From: Alphaproteobacteria bacterium
GTDB taxonomy: Bacteria > Myxococcota_A > UBA796 > GCA-2862545
Direction of reading: 5' to 3'
Assembly (NCBI GenBank): GCA_020632885.1
Contig: JACKEQ010000027.1
Location: 13,974 to 77,973 of the forward strand
Length of the DNA: 64,000 bases
A program made the position numbers and the translations under genes. The notes below the pieces were generated by a model, which searched no databases, had not been told where the DNA came from, and worked only from the letters and a program-made list of their open reading frames with translations. Shown one piece after another: positions 50,495 through 59,038 of the stretch. Numbering within the stretch: the first letter of the stretch is position 1; each line of letters opens with the position of its first letter.

Positions 50495-50770
50495 TTACTC
50501 GTTGAGCGAGTTCTTCAGGCCCTTGCCAGCGCGGAACACGGGGATCCGGCGGGCGGGGACGAGCATCTCCTTGCCGTTCTTCGGGTTGTGGCCCTTGAAC
50601 GAGCGGCGCTTGGAGACGGTGAAGGTGCCGAAGTCGGAGATCGTGACCTTCTCGTCGCGCACCAGAGCCTCCTGGATCGCCTCGGTGAGGATGTTGATGT
50701 AGCTCGCAGCCTTGACCTTGGGGATGCCGGCGCGGGACGCGAGGACCTCGGTGAGATCAGCCTTGTTCAT
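50495..50770 (-). CDS. HU/IHF-family DNA-binding protein
   Basis: The 91-aa protein is a bacterial histone-like protein: MNKADLTEVLASRAG, the KVTISDFGTFTVSKRR beta-arm region and PARRIPVFRAGKGLKNSLNE. It binds and bends DNA as a dimer. The ATG at 50770 was chosen over a frame 11 codons longer because GAGAGGAGAAG lies just before it and the family starts MNKxxL. It is followed by a strong terminator, so it is a single-gene unit. The AT-rich upstream region holds its promoter. Confidence 0.93.
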   Translation of the reverse strand: MNKADLTEVLASRAGIPKVKAASYINILTEAIQEALVRDEKVTISDFGTFTVSKRRSFKGHNPKNGKEMLVPARRIPVFRAGKGLKNSLNE

Positions 50771-51045
50771 GGTTCTTCTCCTCTCGTGCGAGATGGCTGC
50801 CATTTAGTCCAAATTCTATCTGGCGCCATCTGGATGTCATCGCGACGTGATTGCCGCGGCTGGAAGGGCCGGCCCGGGAAAACCCCTGTACGACCCGTCC
50901 AAGTGACGTGCTTGTTCTAAGGTCTGTCCATCGTCCCGTGCAAGCACAGTTCGATGTTCTTTCCACGCTCCCTCGCCAACAACGCGGTAGAGACGGGGCG
51001 GATACCATTATTTTGATTAAATAAAAACGGGACGTCAGCCCTGGC

Positions 51046-51966
51046 TTATCCCTGCGTTCGGGAGACGATCCGTACCGCGGAGGGCTCCACCTCGAGCTCC
51101 GCAGGCAGGTCGCCGGGCTGCTCCCCATCGACGTCCACGAGCACCCGCGATCCGTCGGGGACCTCGGCCCGCACGGCGCGAACGCGGGTATGGACCACTC
51201 CGGGGACCTCTGCGATCGTGCCGTCGTAGAGCCGGCGTGCGTTCCTCAGGAAGCGGAGCTGGGGCATCTGGGGGACGATCGTCATCTCGACGATCCCGTC
51301 GTCGATCCGGCCGCCGGGTCCGACGAGCATCCCGCCGCCGCAGTACCGACCATTGGCGACGAACACCGTGGCGATCGGCCCCTCCCAGCTGCCGCGGCCC
51401 TCCGGCCCCTCCCAGGCGACCCGGACGACCGGAGCGCGCCATGCCATCGTGGCCCGGGCGGTGGCGAGGGCGAACGACACCCTGCCGCCGAGCGCCTTGG
51501 AACCCCGGTTCACGGCGTCCACGACCGCACCCGAGAGCCCCAGACCGGCCACGTTGATCGATCTGCGGACGATCCCCCCCGCGAGGCCCACGCGCACCCA
51601 GTCGGCATGGATGGGCTCCGTGGTGGCCATGAGCTCGAGGGCCGCCTGCACGTCGCGGGGCATGCCGAGGGTCTTCACCAGATCGCAGCCGGTGCCGGCC
51701 GCCAGCACGCCCAGCACGGGCCGGGCGTCGCGCTCCAGCCGCGCGAGGCCGTTCACGACCTCGTTGGCCGTGCCGTCTCCCCCCACCGACACCAGCAGAT
51801 CGGTGTCGGCGGCGGCCGCGAGATCGCTCGCGTGCCCCGGCCGCTCGGTGGGTGCCAGGGTCACGCTGTCGCCGAAGACCTCGCGTGCAGCCCGCTCCAG
51901 AGCGTCGAGCCTGCTGGCCGTCCCCCCGCCTGCGGACCGCGGGTTCACGATCAGCGTCACCCTCAT
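51046..51966 (-). CDS. diacylglycerol/lipid kinase family protein (YegS/DagK-like)
   Basis: The 306-aa protein has the family start VTLIVNPRSAGGGTA, the nucleotide motif VSVGGDGTANEVVNGL and GVLAAGTGCDLVKTL. The C-terminal beta-sandwich (residues about 140-306) ends with the membrane-lipid-kinase pattern VLVDVDGEQ. It phosphorylates diacylglycerol or a related lipid. The ATG overlaps the stop of the FeS gene upstream (ATGA), making it the third gene of a tight operon with an FAD oxidase. A short GC hairpin and a GTTTTTATTT tract follow the stop as a weak terminator. Confidence 0.88.
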   Translation of the reverse strand: MRVTLIVNPRSAGGGTASRLDALERAAREVFGDSVTLAPTERPGHASDLAAAADTDLLVSVGGDGTANEVVNGLARLERDARPVLGVLAAGTGCDLVKTLGMPRDVQAALELMATTEPIHADWVRVGLAGGIVRRSINVAGLGLSGAVVDAVNRGSKALGGRVSFALATARATMAWRAPVVRVAWEGPEGRGSWEGPIATVFVANGRYCGGGMLVGPGGRIDDGIVEMTIVPQMPQLRFLRNARRLYDGTIAEVPGVVHTRVRAVRAEVPDGSRVLVDVDGEQPGDLPAELEVEPSAVRIVSRTQG

Positions 51967-52766
51967 CGCACGAAGTCCCCCGCCAGGAGCGCGTCCACGG
52001 GGTCGGTCACCTGGCCCCCGCAGGATCGCAGGTGGTTCCGGCAGCGCGCATCGCCGACGGTCCACTCGTGCGCGCGATCCAGCCAGAGAGCACCGACCCG
52101 CCGCGCGTCCTCCGGGTGGTGCGCAGGAAGCGGACCCGCCCCACCGCAGCACGCGATCGGCCGCTTCCCGTCGAGACGGCAGGACCCCGCACCGCCCGGC
52201 AGCTGCGGAACCCGGTCGCGGAGCCAGGTGAACGGGACGCCCGCGGCCTCCAGCACCTCCGCGACGCCCCCCGAGATGACGACCACCTCCCGATCGCCGA
52301 CGAGGTTGCGCAGCCGGGCTGCCCGCGCGCCCGCACCCTCGTGGTGGAGGGCCGCCACACCGAGCTCGTCGCGCGTGCGCCACGCGACCACGGGCTCGCC
52401 CAGCAGACCCGCCAGGGCCTCGGCCCACTCGCGGCCATCGCTCTCCACGGCGATCACGCGACCGGCCCCCACGAGGGGGCGCAGGGGCTCCACGGTGGGT
52501 GCGGGCAGCGCGCGAGCACGGGCCTCCCGGAGGTACGTCGGCAGCGGGACGTCCAGGTGGCAGTGATCCTGGCAGGCCCCACAGTCGGTGCACAGGGTCA
52601 TCGCCGCGCGCGCGACATCCTCCGCGAGCTCACCGCGCTCCGCGAGCAGCAGGGCGCTGGCGAGCACCGCGGGCACCGCGGCCTCCCGTCCAGATCCCAG
52701 GGCGACGGGACAGGCGCTGTGACAGAGCCGCGGACAGAGCGCGCAGCGGGACCACGGGCTGCTCAC
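51963..52766 (-). CDS. 4Fe-4S/CCG-domain electron-transfer subunit (GlcF/GlpC-like)
   Basis: The 267-aa protein has two cluster motifs, CALCPRLCHSACPVA and CTDCGACQDHCHLDVP (four Cys each), and in the C-terminal half a CCG-type motif (ACCGGAGP) with further cysteines. This build matches the FeS partner of FAD oxidases such as glycolate or D-lactate dehydrogenase. The GTG at 52766 overlaps the stop of the FAD oxidase gene. It would pass electrons from the flavoprotein to the quinone pool. It is shorter than GlcF (about 400 aa), with only one clear CCG repeat. Confidence 0.82.
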   Translation of the reverse strand: MSSPWSRCALCPRLCHSACPVALGSGREAAVPAVLASALLLAERGELAEDVARAAMTLCTDCGACQDHCHLDVPLPTYLREARARALPAPTVEPLRPLVGAGRVIAVESDGREWAEALAGLLGEPVVAWRTRDELGVAALHHEGAGARAARLRNLVGDREVVVISGGVAEVLEAAGVPFTWLRDRVPQLPGGAGSCRLDGKRPIACCGGAGPLPAHHPEDARRVGALWLDRAHEWTVGDARCRNHLRSCGGQVTDPVDALLAGDFVR

Positions 52767-54865
52767 GGGTGCCTCCGGGCCGCATGGTGGGAGCCGACCG
52801 CGACGATGCGCGGGTCGTCGATCGCGCAGGCCTCGAGCCGTCCCGAAGGACGCGGCGCCGCGAAGTACGGCACCTCCTCGAGACCTCCGCGCACCCAGCG
52901 GTCGCACAGGGCTCCGAACGCCGCCGCCGCCGGCCCGCGGAAGCCCACGTGGAGCCAGCCGTCGATCACCGTGAGCACGGAGGGGCGGAGATCCGAGCGG
53001 AGGAGCTCACGCGCGACCGTCCAGGGGTGGTCGACCTTCGCGCGTCCCATCCAGCGCGGCCCGTCAGGGACGACGGGCACGGTGCAGTGCGCGGCGCCGG
53101 ACGCCTGCTGGACGAGCCAGGTGCGCAGATCGGGGCCCACGGCCGAGCGCGGCCCCCGACCGAGCCGGGTGTGGCGGGCCTGGACGCGTGCGGAGACCTC
53201 GGACCACCCGATCTCCCAGTGGTTGCGCAGCCACCGGGGCGGGGCAGGCAGGGTCTCCCAGGGGAACATGAGCTCGCCCCCCACGTGACCCGCGCGCTCC
53301 GCCCGCGCCTCGAGCGTCTCGTCGAGGGCGCACCGCATGAGGCCGTCGTCCTCGTGCAGCCGGGGGTCCGGACCCGCGTCGCTCGGCGGTGTGGGCACGA
53401 AGAGGCGGCCGGGGTTCATGATGCCCACGGGGTCGAGCCGGTCGCGGGCCGCGCGCCAGCCCTCCACGGCGGCCCCGACCTCCTGGCTGGCCCACCGCGT
53501 CTTCAGCGAGCCGACGCCGTGGTGATGCGAGATCGACGCACCGGCGGCGAGCGCCGCGCTCTGCGCAGCCTCCCAGAGGGCCGTGTACGTGCGCTGATCA
53601 CCCTTGCCGGCGAAGGAGAAGTAGATGCTGCCGCCCTCCGGGTACACGTGGCTCATGTGGGCCAGCACGACGGCGAAGGGACGGACGGCCTCGCGGACCG
53701 CACGGTAGACGCCCGGGAGCGACGACCAGCGCGCCGAGACCTCCATGGTGTCCGCGAACCCACCGCGCTCGAACACCGGCATGAGCTTGTAGGAGACGGC
53801 GTGCCGGCTCTCGAACCAGCGGTGCCCCGGCGCCGAGCCGAGATCCTCGCCGCGCTCCTCCAGGATCGCGCGCCCCGCCGGTACCGCGGCGTCCACGACC
53901 TCCTCGCGCCCCTCCCACCCCACCACGAGCAGGCAGCCGGACGCCATCGCGTCGAACACCGTGTTCACGAAGCCGGGGAGCGTCAGGGGCAGGGCGAGCG
54001 TGCGGCGGCGCACGGGGTCGAGCTTCTCGACGCGCTTCAGCCAGCTGCGCAGGAAGCCCTCGCGCTTCGGGTGGGCGGACTTCGGGCGGGTCTTGCCGCC
54101 GATGCCGGTGTCGACGGGGTCGTAGATCCGCACGACGCTCGGCCAGAGCTCGGACTGCATCAGGCGACGCACGGCGTCGAGGGCGTCTTCGACGGTGCGG
54201 AAGCGGTAGCCGCGGAGCCAGCGGGTCTCGGGCGCCCGCCAGACGCGCAGCGTGAGCTCGGTGACCACACCCAGGGTGCCCTCGGAGCCCAGGAGCATCG
54301 GCATCCACGCGGGGTCGTCGTCGCCGTGGGTGCCCAGCCGCAGCACGCCGGAGGGGGTGACCGCCGTGAGCCCGAGCACCATGTCCTCGAACACGCCGTA
54401 CCGGCTCGAGAACTGCCCGGCACTGCGTGCCGAAGCCCATCCCCCGACGCTCGAGCAGGAGATGCTCGACGGGCTGTGCCCGAGCGTGAATCCCTGCTCG
54501 TTCAGGCGGTCCTCGAGCTCCTGCCCGTTCACGCCGGCCTGGACGCGCACGGTCCAGGCGTCCTCGTCGACCGGACGGAGCCCCCGGAGCCGCTTGGTGT
54601 CGATCACCCAGCTGCCCTCGCGCCCGCGAGCCCCTCCACACACGCCGCTGCCCATCCCGTACGGCACGACCGGTACGGAACGGGAGGAGGCCTCCTGCAG
54701 CACGGCGAGCAGGCCGGCCTCGTCCTCTGGCCAGAACACCCGTGACGGACGGGGTGCGCGGGCGCCTCCGCGCCACATCTCGAGCGTTCCGCCGGGCCAG
54801 CAGTCGCGCGAGACGGAGAACGTGTCGAGGGGATCGGTGCTGGACGGAGGGAGATCGACGGACAT
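52763..54865 (-). CDS. FAD-linked oxidase related to alkyl-DHAP synthase (AGPS)
   Basis: The 700-aa protein has an N-terminal PCMH/FAD-binding domain (PVVPYGMGSGVCGGARG, LGHSPSSISCSSVGGWASAR, LGSEGTLGVVTELTLRVW) and a C-terminal oxidase domain. The HHHG motif in SISHHHGVGSLKTRW is the hallmark of alkylglycerone-phosphate synthase relatives, followed by LDPVGIMNPGRLF. About 150 extra residues at the C-terminus (from about 555) are not in AGPS and may dock the FeS subunit. AGPS makes ether lipids in a redox-neutral step, while the FeS partner suggests a dehydrogenase role; both readings are open. The ATG at 54865 is 57 bases downstream of an intrinsic terminator. Confidence 0.82.
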   Translation of the reverse strand: MSVDLPPSSTDPLDTFSVSRDCWPGGTLEMWRGGARAPRPSRVFWPEDEAGLLAVLQEASSRSVPVVPYGMGSGVCGGARGREGSWVIDTKRLRGLRPVDEDAWTVRVQAGVNGQELEDRLNEQGFTLGHSPSSISCSSVGGWASARSAGQFSSRYGVFEDMVLGLTAVTPSGVLRLGTHGDDDPAWMPMLLGSEGTLGVVTELTLRVWRAPETRWLRGYRFRTVEDALDAVRRLMQSELWPSVVRIYDPVDTGIGGKTRPKSAHPKREGFLRSWLKRVEKLDPVRRRTLALPLTLPGFVNTVFDAMASGCLLVVGWEGREEVVDAAVPAGRAILEERGEDLGSAPGHRWFESRHAVSYKLMPVFERGGFADTMEVSARWSSLPGVYRAVREAVRPFAVVLAHMSHVYPEGGSIYFSFAGKGDQRTYTALWEAAQSAALAAGASISHHHGVGSLKTRWASQEVGAAVEGWRAARDRLDPVGIMNPGRLFVPTPPSDAGPDPRLHEDDGLMRCALDETLEARAERAGHVGGELMFPWETLPAPPRWLRNHWEIGWSEVSARVQARHTRLGRGPRSAVGPDLRTWLVQQASGAAHCTVPVVPDGPRWMGRAKVDHPWTVARELLRSDLRPSVLTVIDGWLHVGFRGPAAAAFGALCDRWVRGGLEEVPYFAAPRPSGRLEACAIDDPRIVAVGSHHAARRHP

Positions 54866-55345
54866 CGCGGGCAATGTACGCGAGCGCGTCACGCGCGTCG
54901 ACCGGGACCCGGAAACGAAAAAGCCCGATCCGCGAATGGCGGATCGGGCTTCGATCGGCGGGCCAGGGCCGGTGAGCCACCCAGCTCGTCTTTGGTCTCC
55001 GATGAGGCAACATGCAGACAGCGTGCCAGAAGAAGCAAGCTCGTCGACAACAGAGCTTCTCCCGTCATCCAGCCTCGCTCTCGCCCACAACCGAAGTCCT
55101 CTGGGACGCAGATCGCGACATCTGTGTCGTGGTCAGCCCCGTCGGGGTCGGAGAGGCCCGTCCGCGTCGCCGGCGATGCGCGATAGTGGCGCTTGTATCG
55201 TCGGGCACCCCTCGCGAAGGCCACGACATCCATGTCACGGTGCCGTCCGGGCCGGTGTGATTGACCTCACGGGCTCAAACGGCTACGCGGTGGACTTCCC
55301 CCGGCATCCACGCGGAAGCCCGCTGAAACGCGGCAGGAGCGCGTC
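54866..55345. other. 480-bp gene-free region: possible leader RNA or small RNA
   Basis: No convincing coding frame is present. On the minus strand, upstream of the terminator, several stems can form: CGACA-CAGA-TGTCG (near 55114-55127), and two mutually exclusive pairings of AGAAGCTC with GAGCTT or GCTTCT (near 55030-55070). No tRNA, tmRNA, SRP, RNase P or 6S consensus was recognised. The plus-strand end (55320-55345) holds the leader and AGGAG of the dihydroorotase-like gene. Confidence 0.4.
54921..54955 (-). terminator. strong intrinsic terminator upstream of the FAD oxidase operon
   Basis: GCCCGATCCGC (54923-54933) and GCGGATCGGGC (54939-54949) form a perfect 11-bp stem with a 5-base loop. 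On the minus strand it is followed by TTTTTCG, so it stops minus-strand transcripts coming from the gene-free stretch 54950-55345, before the ATG at 54865. Confidence 0.8.
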
Positions 55346-56563
55346 TTGTACGACTTGATCATCCGCGATGCGACCATCGTGAGCTCGGCAGGCCGCCAGG
55401 TCGCCGACGTCGCCATCAAGGACGGGAAGTTCGCGTACGTCGGCCCGCGTCCCCCGCGGAGCGCCAAGCGCGAGCTCTCGGCCATCGGTCGGTTCCTGAT
55501 GCCGGGCGTCATCGACACCGCGGCGCACGTGCCGATGGACCGCGCGGCGTGGACGCTGGAGTCCGGGGCAGCCGTCACGGGCGGCGTCACCACGATCCTC
55601 GCGCTCCCCACGGGTCCCGCGCCCATCGTGGACGCCGACAGCGCCCGCGCCCGCGACGACCTGCTCGGCGGGGCGAGCTGGTGCGACTACGGCCTGTGGG
55701 GCCTGGCCACTGACACCAACCGGGACGCCCTCGCCCAGGCCGTCGAGGAGGGCCTGCTGGTCGCCATCCTCGCCATCCTCGGAGGCGAGCCCGACTGCGT
55801 GGCGCCGGCCACCCTCGAGGCCCTCGTGAACACCCCGGGTGCCCTCGGCGTCCAGGTGCTCACGGACGACCCCATCGAGCTCCGCCCCGACGCCGACGGC
55901 GATCCGCAGGGCTCCCCGGAGGCCCTCGCGGTCCTGCGGGCGGCTCGCGAGCACGACCGTGCGGTGCACTGGGTCAATCTGTCCACCACCGAGGAGCTCG
56001 ACCTCCTCGACCCCGTGCGCGGCGACCTGCCCGTCACCGCGGGCGTCACCCCGCACCACCTCTTCCTCTCCGAGGAGGAGGACACCGGCGTGGTCACCCG
56101 TCCGCCCGTGCGTCCCGAGAAGGACCGCCGCACGCTCTGGACCGCCCTGCGTCGCGGGCGTCTGGACTGCCTCGCGTCCGACCACCGCGCCTCCGCGCGC
56201 GGTGAGCCCGGTGCGCCGAGCCTGGAGCTGCTCCTGCCCCTGATGCTCTCGGCCGTGCGGTACGGGAAGCTCAGCCTGGAGATGCTGGTCACCCTGTGCA
56301 GCGAGTCCCCCGCGAAGGTCTTCGGCCTCGAGTCCAAGGGCCGGATCGTGAAGGGTGCGGACGCCGACCTCGTGCTCTTCTCCGAGGGCGACATGGGTCG
56401 GGTGGACCCGGACGACCTGCTCTCGGGGGCCGGGTGGTCGCCGTACGCCGGCCGTGAGGCCGCTCCCAAGCCCGAGCTCGTGATGGTCGGCGGGCAGGTC
56501 GTCGCCGTGCGCGGTGAGCTCGTCGGCGAGAAGCCCACGGGCGCCAGGGTGTCCGCCAGCTGA
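55346..56563 (+). CDS. dihydroorotase-like amidohydrolase with lost metal ligands
   Basis: The 405-aa protein has the amidohydrolase/dihydroorotase layout (MYDLIIRDATIVSSAGRQVA, VTAGVTPHHLFLSEEE, LASDHRAS, VFGLESKGRIVKGADADLVL). However, the metal-site HxH after PGVID is AAH (Ala59, His61), the bridging-Lys segment reads GALGVQVL (Gln in place of Lys), and the HIxHxST segment reads HWVNLST (Asn in place of His). It is probably not an active dihydroorotase; inactive homologues can assemble with aspartate transcarbamoylase. No pyrB is adjacent. The start is a TTG with AGGAG 7 bases upstream. Confidence 0.82.
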   Translation: MYDLIIRDATIVSSAGRQVADVAIKDGKFAYVGPRPPRSAKRELSAIGRFLMPGVIDTAAHVPMDRAAWTLESGAAVTGGVTTILALPTGPAPIVDADSARARDDLLGGASWCDYGLWGLATDTNRDALAQAVEEGLLVAILAILGGEPDCVAPATLEALVNTPGALGVQVLTDDPIELRPDADGDPQGSPEALAVLRAAREHDRAVHWVNLSTTEELDLLDPVRGDLPVTAGVTPHHLFLSEEEDTGVVTRPPVRPEKDRRTLWTALRRGRLDCLASDHRASARGEPGAPSLELLLPLMLSAVRYGKLSLEMLVTLCSESPAKVFGLESKGRIVKGADADLVLFSEGDMGRVDPDDLLSGAGWSPYAGREAAPKPELVMVGGQVVAVRGELVGEKPTGARVSAS

Positions 56564-56745
56564 GAGCTCCCGCGACGACGGGCTCGCCCGCCGTCCAGGG
56601 GAAGCCCGGGGCGATCCGATCGCTGGACCTCCGTCGTGCGCGGATCCCGCAACGGGCCCGTGTCCACCGGACTCTCCGCGCCCCGAGGCCTCCTGGCCCA
56701 CCCCCTGCATTCGCGGGCCGTCATCCAGCAACCATGGAGGCTCGG

Positions 56746-57753
56746 ATGACGGAAGCGAAGCAGAAGGCCCTCGACATCGCGGTCGAGGACATCGAGCGGC
56801 GGTGGGGCAAGGGGGCCGTGATGCGGCTCGGTGACCGTGCGGCCGCGGGGGTGAACGTCATCCCCTCGGGGAGCCGGGCCCTCGACCAGATCCTCGGCGT
56901 GGGCGGCTACCCGCGCGGCCGGGTCGTCGAGATCTACGGTCCGGAGTCGAGCGGCAAGACCACCCTCACGCTCCACGCCATCGCGCAGTGCCAGCTGCGC
57001 GGGGGGATCGCGGCCTTCGTGGACGCCGAGCACGCCCTGGACGTCACGTACGCCGAGCAGCTCGGTGTCGACACCAACGCGCTGCTCGTCGCCCAGCCGG
57101 ACAACGGCGAGCAGGCGCTCGAGATCACCGAGACCCTCGTGCGGTCCGGTGCTGTCGACCTCGTCGTGGTGGACTCGGTGGCCGCGCTCGTGCCCCGGGC
57201 CGAGCTGGAGGGCGACATGGGGGATGCGCACGTCGGCCTGCAGGCCCGCCTGATGTCCCAGGCCCTGCGGAAGATCACGGCGGTGACGGCACGCACGGAG
57301 ACCACCGTGGTGTTCATCAACCAGCTCCGCCAGAAGATCGGCGTGATGTACGGCAGCAACGAGACGACCACCGGCGGCAACGCGCTGAAGTTCTACGCGA
57401 GCGTGCGCATCGACATCCGGCGCATCGGGTCCATCAAGGGCTCGTCGAAGGAGGGTGCGGAGCCCGTGGGCAACCGCACGCGCATCCGCATCGTGAAGAA
57501 CAAGCTCGCCCCGCCGTTCCAGACCGCCGAGGTGGAGATCATCTACGGTCGGGGGATCTGCCAGGTGGGCGAGGTGATGGCGGAGGCCGAGGAGCGGGGG
57601 CTGCTCAAGAAGAGCGGTAGCTGGTACACGATCGGCGACGACCGCGTGGGCCAGGGCAAGGAGAACGTCCGCAAGCGCCTGCTCGAGGACCCCGCCCTGT
57701 TCGCCCGGCTCTCGGAGATGCTCCTGCCGGGCGAGCCCGCGGTCGCGAAGTAG
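56746..57753 (+). CDS. recA: recombinase RecA
   Basis: The 335-aa protein is a full RecA core: Walker A GPESSGKT (residues 65-72), AFVDAEHALDV, VVVDSVAALVPRAELEGDMG, FINQLRQKIGVMYGSNETTT and the DNA loop TTGGNALKFYASVR. The C-terminus is short and not strongly acidic. The ATG at 56746 was preferred over the ATG at 56734 because GGAGG lies 5 bases before it. It drives homologous repair and LexA cleavage. Its last 20 bases are copied into a duplication junction at 59016. Confidence 0.97.
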   Translation: MTEAKQKALDIAVEDIERRWGKGAVMRLGDRAAAGVNVIPSGSRALDQILGVGGYPRGRVVEIYGPESSGKTTLTLHAIAQCQLRGGIAAFVDAEHALDVTYAEQLGVDTNALLVAQPDNGEQALEITETLVRSGAVDLVVVDSVAALVPRAELEGDMGDAHVGLQARLMSQALRKITAVTARTETTVVFINQLRQKIGVMYGSNETTTGGNALKFYASVRIDIRRIGSIKGSSKEGAEPVGNRTRIRIVKNKLAPPFQTAEVEIIYGRGICQVGEVMAEAEERGLLKKSGSWYTIGDDRVGQGKENVRKRLLEDPALFARLSEMLLPGEPAVAK

Positions 57754-58935
57754 CTACCAGTTGGGCACGTCCTCGCCGAACCACGCGTCGAGGACGTCGC
57801 CCGGGTGCGTGGCGCAGGTGGCCTCGACGCCGACCCAGATGCCATTCCGGCCCGCGATGCGCACGAAGTGGCCCGCGAACACCCGGTTGGCGTCGCCGTC
57901 GATATCGGCCACGAACCGCTCCCCCCTGTACGACGAGTACGTGGCACCCACGACCCCGCCGCCTCCGAGGTCCGCGTGGATGCGGCGGCCCGTCGCCCGT
58001 CCGCTGGCGTGATCGCGCTGCGTGCCGACCGACCCCTCGAGCACGGTACCCGCGTAGAGACCCGAGGTCATGCGCGAGATCGGGCTCGCCCCGGACACCG
58101 AGCACCCGCCGTCGGTGAGCGCCGCCTTGAGGACGGTGACGTGCCCGTCCAGGGTCGACGGGCGGAGGCGGGCGTTCGACGCGCCCTCGTCCACGACGTC
58201 CGCGCCCGCCTGGTCGTTGATGAAGGCGGCGGAGTCGTCGACGATCCGACAGGCCTCGGGGTCGGAGGACGAGGCGTCGCACGTGGACGGCTGGAGGAGC
58301 CCGATCTCCTCGCACCGCAGCGCCACCGCGTAGAGCCGGTTCTCCTCGATGGTGCCCTCCATGTCCCCGCGCGGATCACCATTCAGGATGGTGTGGCGGA
58401 CCCCCATGTGGACCTCAGCCTCGGTGCTCGTGAACGAGGGGGCCGCGGCGAAGTCCGCGGTGTTCACCTGCACGCCGTCCTGGCACATCGTCACGGTGAC
58501 GCCGGATGGTCCGAAGTCGTAGCTGATCGCGACCTGCTCCAGCCCCGATGCCGACGCACCACCCGAGATGTTGCGGGATCCGCCGTCGCTGCCGCTCTGC
58601 CAGACCTGGCCGAACGTCTGATTGAAGACGATGCCGTCGAAGGCGGGTGAGGCCTGCTTGTCGAGCGTCAGGGGGCCACCGGCGGCCGCGCTGGTGAGAT
58701 CGACCCAGGACACCAGGGTCCGCGAGGTGATCGTCGGTCCCGTGTAGCCCCGCGCCAGCGCGCGGCTCTCGCTGCCAGTGACGTCCAGAGAGCCGGCCGA
58801 GACCGAGGCCCCCGTCAGGACGAGGGGGTCCCAGAGGCCTGTCGTGTCATCGAGGGTCACTCCGTCTTCGAACGTCCAGTGACCGACGAGCTCCTGGGCT
58901 GAGGCAGGCAGGGCGAGAGCGAGGGCGAGAAACAT
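57754..58935 (-). CDS. secreted LamG-like protein, copy 1 of a tandem pair
   Basis: The 393-aa product has a signal peptide MFLALALALPASAQ followed by ELVGHWTFEDGVTLDDTTGL, the start of a LamG/concanavalin-A-like beta sandwich (residues about 15-215; RGYTGPTITSRTLVSWVDL, NRLYAVALRCEEIGLL). A second domain (about 225-393) has paired cysteines and ends GDVLDAWFGEDVPNW. Function is unknown; LamG folds usually bind glycans or proteins. GGAGG precedes the ATG. It converges directly on recA (stops adjacent). Copy 2 lies 1285 bases away: the last 170 residues are almost identical, the first 200 clearly diverged. Confidence 0.8.
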   Translation of the reverse strand: MFLALALALPASAQELVGHWTFEDGVTLDDTTGLWDPLVLTGASVSAGSLDVTGSESRALARGYTGPTITSRTLVSWVDLTSAAAGGPLTLDKQASPAFDGIVFNQTFGQVWQSGSDGGSRNISGGASASGLEQVAISYDFGPSGVTVTMCQDGVQVNTADFAAAPSFTSTEAEVHMGVRHTILNGDPRGDMEGTIEENRLYAVALRCEEIGLLQPSTCDASSSDPEACRIVDDSAAFINDQAGADVVDEGASNARLRPSTLDGHVTVLKAALTDGGCSVSGASPISRMTSGLYAGTVLEGSVGTQRDHASGRATGRRIHADLGGGGVVGATYSSYRGERFVADIDGDANRVFAGHFVRIAGRNGIWVGVEATCATHPGDVLDAWFGEDVPNW

Positions 58936-58986
58936 TCTGGGGCCTCCAGGGCAGATGGGCCACCGGTCTACCACACCGCCCCGCGC

Positions 58987-59035
58987 TCAGACGACCTTCG
59001 ACTCCCGCTTCTCCAGCGAGCCCGCGGTCGCCAGG
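58987..59035. pseudogene. duplication junction: 3' scrap of the 92-aa gene fused to a 3' scrap of recA
   Basis: 58987-59016 repeats the last 30 bases of the gene at 60267-60545 with one mismatch. It joins at 59016 to a copy of the recA 3' end (59016-59031 repeats 57731-57746 exactly). Confidence 0.8.
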
Positions 59036-59038
59036 TAG

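Noticed and set aside
54889..55233. 114-codon minus-strand frame across the terminator
   Set aside because: It runs through the terminator hairpin, lacks a ribosome site and has no recognisable pattern; the hairpin is better explained as a terminator.
54950..55345. 6S, SRP, RNase P or tmRNA gene upstream of the orphan terminator
   Set aside because: No hallmark core sequences were present on either strand.
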